Assembly (NCBI RefSeq): GCF_027580225.2
Contig: NC_073346.2
Span: 186,001 to 250,000, forward strand
Direction of reading: 5' to 3'
Length of the DNA: 64,000 bases
DNA from: Misgurnus anguillicaudatus
Lineage: Eukaryota > Chordata > Actinopteri > Cypriniformes > Cobitidae
A program made the translations under genes and the position numbers. Positions 59,580 to 64,000 of the stretch are shown here, in pieces. Under the pieces are notes generated by a model. It did not search any database, was not told the origin of the DNA, and saw nothing but the letters and a program-made list of their open reading frames with translations. Within the stretch, counting starts at the first letter, position 1. Each line of letters starts with the position of its first letter.

Positions 59580-60490
59580 TCATGGTGCGGCTGTCAAGCG
59601 CTCGCAGGACGCTCTTCGCATCACTACGCTGAGTAGGACGGAGGATGCGTCCTTCACCTACCGGCCTTCTCATCCTCAGCCGGTTGAGGCTCCGGTGGAG
59701 ACTGCAGAGTCGTGTTCTGCGATTTCTGCCGAATCCATTGGACCTCCTTCTGGTCCCGTCAATTCTGCAGCATCAGAGGGGTGCCCATTTTTTCCCTCCG
59801 AGGCGGAGTCGTCCCGGAGATGGCGGCCGTGCCCGCTCGAGCGGCGGAAACGGTAGAGTTGGAGGGGTTAACCCCTCTCCGCCCGAACAGTCCCGCCCAC
59901 ATGATTGGTACTTCGGAGCTGCCCGGGCCTCTACGGTCCTCACCTTCTGTGCCTGCCTTTCCCGACGGCACGAAGAGCTGACGTGATTTGCGGCCGTCTC
60001 GGCCGTTCAGCTTTCACCCCTCACCTCCCTCACCAACGGAGCCGCAAAGGGGGGATCCCTTCAGTGGAGTGGGGGGTTGCGATGCAGCTGCGTTCCTGGA
60101 GGGCCACCCAACCCTTCCCTCCCGTGTTTGTATAGACAGTCGTCCGGTTACGGGCGCTGCCCATCAGGCATGCGGAGACGCGGCTTCAGCCCTGCACGCC
60201 ATAACGTTACTGCAGGTTCACCAAGCGCCGGCTCCTCAGTCTGCCTCTCGCCGTCGGCGTCCTGCGGCGGCCACCTCTGTTCCCCTCCTCGGACCCCATC
60301 TCGGCAGCGCAGGGGAACCGGTCGTCAGCAGCTCGCCCCGCCCGTTTAGCCGCTTCCCGTGAAAATCGGGAGTTTGTGGTCAGAGACGGGCGACCCGGAG
60401 TGGCAGAGGATCACTCTTCAGGAGACGGTGATTCACTCCTTCCCCCGGTAGAGGGTCGGGTGGAAAATCCTTGGTCTGTTCCACCGGCTG
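59580..60490 (+). pseudogene. DIRS first-ORF (gag-like) region, broken
   Basis: A GC-rich, proline- and serine-rich region with overlapping open frames of 60-125 codons in all three frames. Its position between the left terminal repeat and the reverse transcriptase matches the gag-like ORF of DIRS elements. I see no diagnostic motif, so the call rests on position and composition. Confidence 0.5.
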
Positions 60491-61119
60491 TCCAGCCGGT
60501 ACCCACTTAACCACACATAAGAGTGCATTCCTCTTCCCAACCAGGTTTTCGGAGGATCGAGAGAGCCGTGAGCGGGCACACCAGCTCACCCTACCTCTCC
60601 TCTATCGCCAGCGGGTGTTTTTCCGGAGTCTGCGCTCTCCGCGCAGGAGACCAGATGACCGTCACCCTCAGCGGGCTCAGGTCAGTGTCACACACACACA
60701 TACTGTAGATGTTTATGCTGTTACAGCAGACGCACCGGCAGTCCTACCTGTCTCGCTTTGCTGCCCCACCGCGGGTACTTCGGTAGTGTCGTTAATTCTC
60801 CTCGTACGGTCTCTGGATGCTTCGCTTCAGTTCCCAGCCCGTCTCGTTGGGTTTTACGCACTATCCGCCTCGGTTACGAAATACAATTACCGGCACTCCC
60901 CCAAATTCTCGGGCATTCGTTTCACTATAGTGAAAGCGTCCGATGCACATGTACTGCGTGCAAAAGTCGATGTCCTGCTGGCGGAGGACATTTCGAGCCG
61001 GTCCCTCTTACCGAGAATGATGATAAGGTTTTTCCAGCCTTTATCTCATATTACCCAAAATACGCGGTGGGTTACGACCGATTTATTTACGCACCGGCTC
61101 TACAAATGTGATCCTTTAG

Positions 61120-61870
61120 GATGATACGCCGAGGCTCGTATTTCCATATTCAGATCGGTTTGCAGCCTTAGACCTGTAGACGTGTACTTTATGTGTCCAT
61201 CTCCCCTCGCCTTAGACCGTTTTTGCGTTCGTGGAGTGGGCATATTAATACTAAGTACACCATTCGAGCTGTCTCTCTCTCCCCGTGTCTCCATGAAAGT
61301 GCTAGTCACGGCATTAAAATCTCCGAGAGAGAGAGCGTTGTTCGCATTCTGCTTATATTTATGTCAACTATAATGGCTCGTTCTTGGCAGACGTGCGCGA
61401 ACACAGAGATTTAATGCTTCAGCATCTCGCTCGTTTAAGTCATCAGGTCAGCTGGGAAAGAGCAACTTTGCCCCGTGCAGAGGATCCTTTTCTCAGTATG
61501 GAAATAGACTCGATCGATTTATTGGCGTGTTTGGCAACCAATCAGTTCTGACTTGCCTCGGTTTAATTCGAGGGAAGTACGCGGTCCCTCTGAAACAATT
61601 TCAGAAGCTCCTGGACATATGACAGCATGCTGCGGCTGTGACACTGCTCGAGCTGCTTCATATGAGACCGCTTCAGCATTGGTTTTACGATCGAGTCTCG
61701 AGGAGAGCTTGGCGCAACGGCATACACTGTGTAACCATTACACCTGCGTGTCATTTCAATTTTACCCAGTGGCAGACCCAGCATTTCTGATAGCAAGATA
61801 TGCCCCTGAGTCGGGTCTCCTGGCATTCTGTAGCACATACGATGCCCCCAGCACGGGATGAGCAGCCACG
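61120..61870 (+). pseudogene. DIRS reverse transcriptase, broken
   Basis: Fragments of the DIRS-type reverse transcriptase occur in order but in shifting frames: DVYF (motif A aspartate) near 61180, LSLSPRVSMKVLVTAL near 61275, a degraded region where the YxDD box should be (61330-61375), then RFNSREVRG downstream near 61556. The enzyme would copy the element RNA into DNA. Several stops and frameshifts show that it is inactive. Confidence 0.75.
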
Positions 61871-62590
61871 TATGACGGGCTTGCAGTCTCAGGGGTGATC
61901 ATAGCACCCCAACTGCCGCGAGCGGTGCGCTGTATATCTGGGACTTGTACGCTCCGCTATGGAGATGCGAGGGAATGATGGATTAGCCAACACCGACAAC
62001 ATTGCCACTGTTGCGTTATTTACCGTTAAGGCGGTTTTTGCCTCGCTCGTCATCTCCTCCTTTGGAGTCAGAAGCATCTGAGGTCCCTTCGTGCCATTTA
62101 CATCCCGGGTACGCTCAATACAGCGGCTGACGCGCTTTCCCGTGCTGCGCGCCCCGGCGAATGGCAACTCCACCCTCAGACGGTTCAGCTAATTTGGAAG
62201 AAGTTCGGTCGTTCGCAGAGATATCTATTTGCGTCACCGGACGATACCCACTGTCGCCTGTTTTATTCACTAACCGAGGGCAGCCTTGGCGTGGATGCGT
62301 TGGCACACAGCTGGCCGCGGGGGACGCGCAAATACGCATTCACTCCAGTGAGCTTAATCGCACAGACACTGTGCAAAGTCAGGCAGGACGAGGAGAGCCT
62401 TTTATTAGTCGCCCCGTACTGGACGACCAGGAATTGGTTTTCAGAGTTAATGCTCCTCGCGACAGCCCCTCCCTGGCGAATTCCCCGGAGAAAGGACTTT
62501 CTTTCTCAAGGAAGGGGCACATTATGGCACCCGCGCCCCGACCTGTGGGATTTCCATGTATGGTCGTTGAGTGCGCGCAAGGTTTAGGTG
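61870..62590 (+). pseudogene. DIRS RNase H and connecting domain
   Basis: The best-preserved part of the element. One frame is open from about 62103 to 62587 without an ATG. It reads NTAADALSR (end of RNase H), then EWQLHPQTVQLIW, LFASPDDTHC, GVDALAHSWPRG, LIAQTLCKVRQDEE, VAPYWTTRNWF, LMLLATAPPWRIP and LWHPRPDLWDFHVW. This succession is characteristic of fish DIRS polyproteins. Upstream of 62103 the frame is broken. Confidence 0.82.
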
Positions 62591-63650
62591 ATTTATCGCA
62601 AGCGGTATCTAACACCATCGACGCGGTACGAGCACCGTCCACAAGACGGGCTTACGCGCTTAAATGAAACCCTTTTCGTCACCTGGTGCTCTTCGCAACG
62701 CGAGGACCCCAGAGAATGCTTAACATTGTGCTTTTATATATCTTCAACATAGGTTAGATGGTAGGCTGTCACCCTTCACCATTAAAGTTGATATCGCCGC
62801 TATTTCTGCTCATCACTCACTTATTAACGGCAGATCAGTTGGCCAGCATGATTTGGTTATTAGATTTTAAGAGGCGCTCCCAGGCTAAACCCCTCGCGCC
62901 CTCCCTCTATTCCTCCGAGACCTGTCCATGGTGCTGAAGCCCTACTACAGGTTCCGCGTTCGAGCCTTTGCAGTTTGCGAGTCTGAAGTTTTTGTCAATG
63001 AAAACTCTGACCCTACTAGCATTGGTCTCCGTGAAGAGAGTAAGGAATTTACATGCATTCTCTGTTGACGATTCGTGCCTTCAGTTTGGTCCTGCTGTCT
63101 CACTGAGACCCAGACCAAGCTACGTGCCCAAAGTTCCCACCACTCCCTTCAGAGATAAGGTGGTGAGCTTGCAAGCGCTGCCCCGGAGGAGGCAGACCCA
63201 ACAATGGCTTTATTATGCCCCGTACGAGCGTTACGCATCTACGTGGATCGCACACAAAGCCTTAGGACCTCAGATCAGCTCTCAAAAACGCGTAATAATT
63301 TGTTTTGCCTTCCTCCGCTGCCTTGGCAGCCTGAGCATCCGCTGCCAGCCTCTCACTAGCTGTATCCTCGCGAACCTGTGTTTGGCTCGGGCATCCACAT
63401 TGCGTCCCACCGGGTTCCTTTGTGAGTATTTTTCCGTGGGGTTAATCCTACTAGCCCACGTTTCCCTCAGCAGAGCACTGCTTTGCTTACACAGCCACGG
63501 CTGTCATTTATACCTCAACTACGGTTGACTTTCGCCCACCAATAGCCCTTAACAGGGCGGTGGCTTCCGCAACGTTCCTATACCACTCAGATAGGGCGCT
63601 TCCCAGTCGCTGGCACTACTGTGGGGTTAAAGGAACATCTAGTGCCTGGC
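62591..63650 (+). pseudogene. DIRS tyrosine recombinase, broken
   Basis: The recombinase would integrate the circular DNA copy. The core-binding part is recognisable as RAPSTRRAYALK near 62625 and in shifted frames to 62930. The catalytic domain begins LQFASLKFLSMKTLTLLALV, SVKRVRNLHAFSV near 63030, which holds the first catalytic arginine, and continues RPSYVPKVPTTPFRDKVVSLQAL. After about 63190 frameshifts scramble the sequence, and the HxxR and final tyrosine boxes are not readable in one frame. Confidence 0.82.
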
Positions 63651-63750
63651 CTTCTGCCTTAAAACCTAATTCTCCTTATCCTTAAGTGGAACCGGAGGGC
63701 TTTACGCAGACACTGGAAGAGGTCAGCCCTCAGTGGCGTTTTGGTAGGGA

Positions 63751-63870
63751 TTCCCAATTCGTCGGTCACGACGTGACATCGTAGTGACCGACTGAAAGGG
63801 AACGTCTCGGTTACGTATGTAACCCTCGTTCCCTGAAGGAAGGGAACGGAGACGTCACGTCCCGTCGCCA
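63751..63870 (+). repeat. DIRS internal complementary region
   Basis: The first half (63751-63803) is complementary to the left outer end at 59259-59312. The second half (63804-63870, GTCTCGGTTACGTATGTAAC onward) should be complementary to the right outer end, which is outside the window. The two halves meet at AAC (63801-63803), the complement of the GTT that begins the element. This is the template arrangement used by DIRS elements to complete their ends. Confidence 0.85.
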
Positions 63871-63910
63871 CAGGGCTGCTCCCTGCTGTTTATCGGCCGG
63901 TCACACCGGA

Positions 63911-64000
63911 AGCTAATTTCCATATTTGCACCTGTGGCTTATATGCGCACCTGGCGGGGCGGCGCCAGCATTATGCAAATATCTCAATGTGTTTTAGTAG
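63911..64000 (+). repeat. DIRS right inverted terminal repeat, partial
   Basis: AAGCTAATTTCCATATTTGC to CTCAATGTGTTTTAGTAG is the reverse complement of 59343-59446 with few differences. It runs into the window edge. Confidence 0.88.

Larger units (their letters stand above)
59259..64000 (+). mobile_element. DIRS-like tyrosine-recombinase retrotransposon, right end outside window
   Basis: It starts GTTCCCTTTCAGTCGG inside the LINE. It shows inverted (not direct) terminal repeats, an internal complementary region, a DIRS-type reverse transcriptase/RNase H, and a tyrosine recombinase, in that order. All frames carry stops or frameshifts. DIRS elements integrate by recombinase and leave no target duplication, which fits the clean break of the LINE. 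Its GC content is clearly higher than that of the flanking DNA. Confidence 0.9.

Noticed and set aside
59259..64000. LTR retrotransposon or retrovirus
   Set aside because: Terminal repeats are inverted, there is an internal complementary region, and a tyrosine recombinase replaces the integrase.

Overview
The window reads as teleost fish nuclear DNA, most likely from a cyprinid. The case rests on its repeat content: hAT, Harbinger-type, Tc1, L2-type and DIRS-type elements of fish character, plus fish SINE and LINE tails. There is no prokaryotic gene organisation. The only sequence that looks like a host gene is one lysine/glutamate-rich terminal exon on the minus strand (55844-56133). Everything else I recognise is repeat, living or dead.

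Bases 1-49554 are one huge same-orientation array of a single element family, called here the GH family after its GGGCCCGAGCAC start. A full element has a short hairpin 'head', a (TTA)n/(TTC)n tract, a body of about 0.3 kb monomers each opening with TAGCGCCACC, and a 'tail' ending in a small perfect hairpin (GCTGCTTGCAGC) followed by TTTAATTA. I count 27 heads and 29 bodies that start inside the window, plus one body cut by the left edge. Heads pile up in some places (six in a row at 11214-11660) and are missing in others. Bodies come in a 1.1 kb single form and a 2.0-2.2 kb double form, plus a divergent type 2 (17953-19244, 22533-24875). An older subfamily with a 133-bp minisatellite occurs at both ends of the array (776-4411 and 45637-49554). 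Two hAT-like elements and one MITE interrupt these older copies.

From 49555 to 57029 the DNA is AT-rich and mostly unique, peppered with small elements: a Harbinger-like MITE with TAA duplication (50067-50588), a dead Tc1 transposase (50796-51380), a SINE/LINE tail (51381-51473), a TIR element (52253-53900) that carries a second MITE inside it (52380-53085), a hAT with a perfect 8-bp duplication (54197-55176), the candidate exon, and a tRNA-derived SINE (56310-56440).

From 57030 to the right edge lies an L2-type LINE whose reverse transcriptase is broken at 59258 by a DIRS-like tyrosine-recombinase retrotransposon. The DIRS copy runs off the window and shows the inverted ends and internal complementary region typical of that group.

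The most interesting signals are in the GH family. The monomer-start motif is a close match to the CTCF binding consensus and is repeated in one orientation along some 47 kb. The tail hairpin shows a compensatory base-pair change. The head exists in two unrelated-looking forms that both fold. The head/body bookkeeping suggests repeated self-insertion into the element's own TTA tract.
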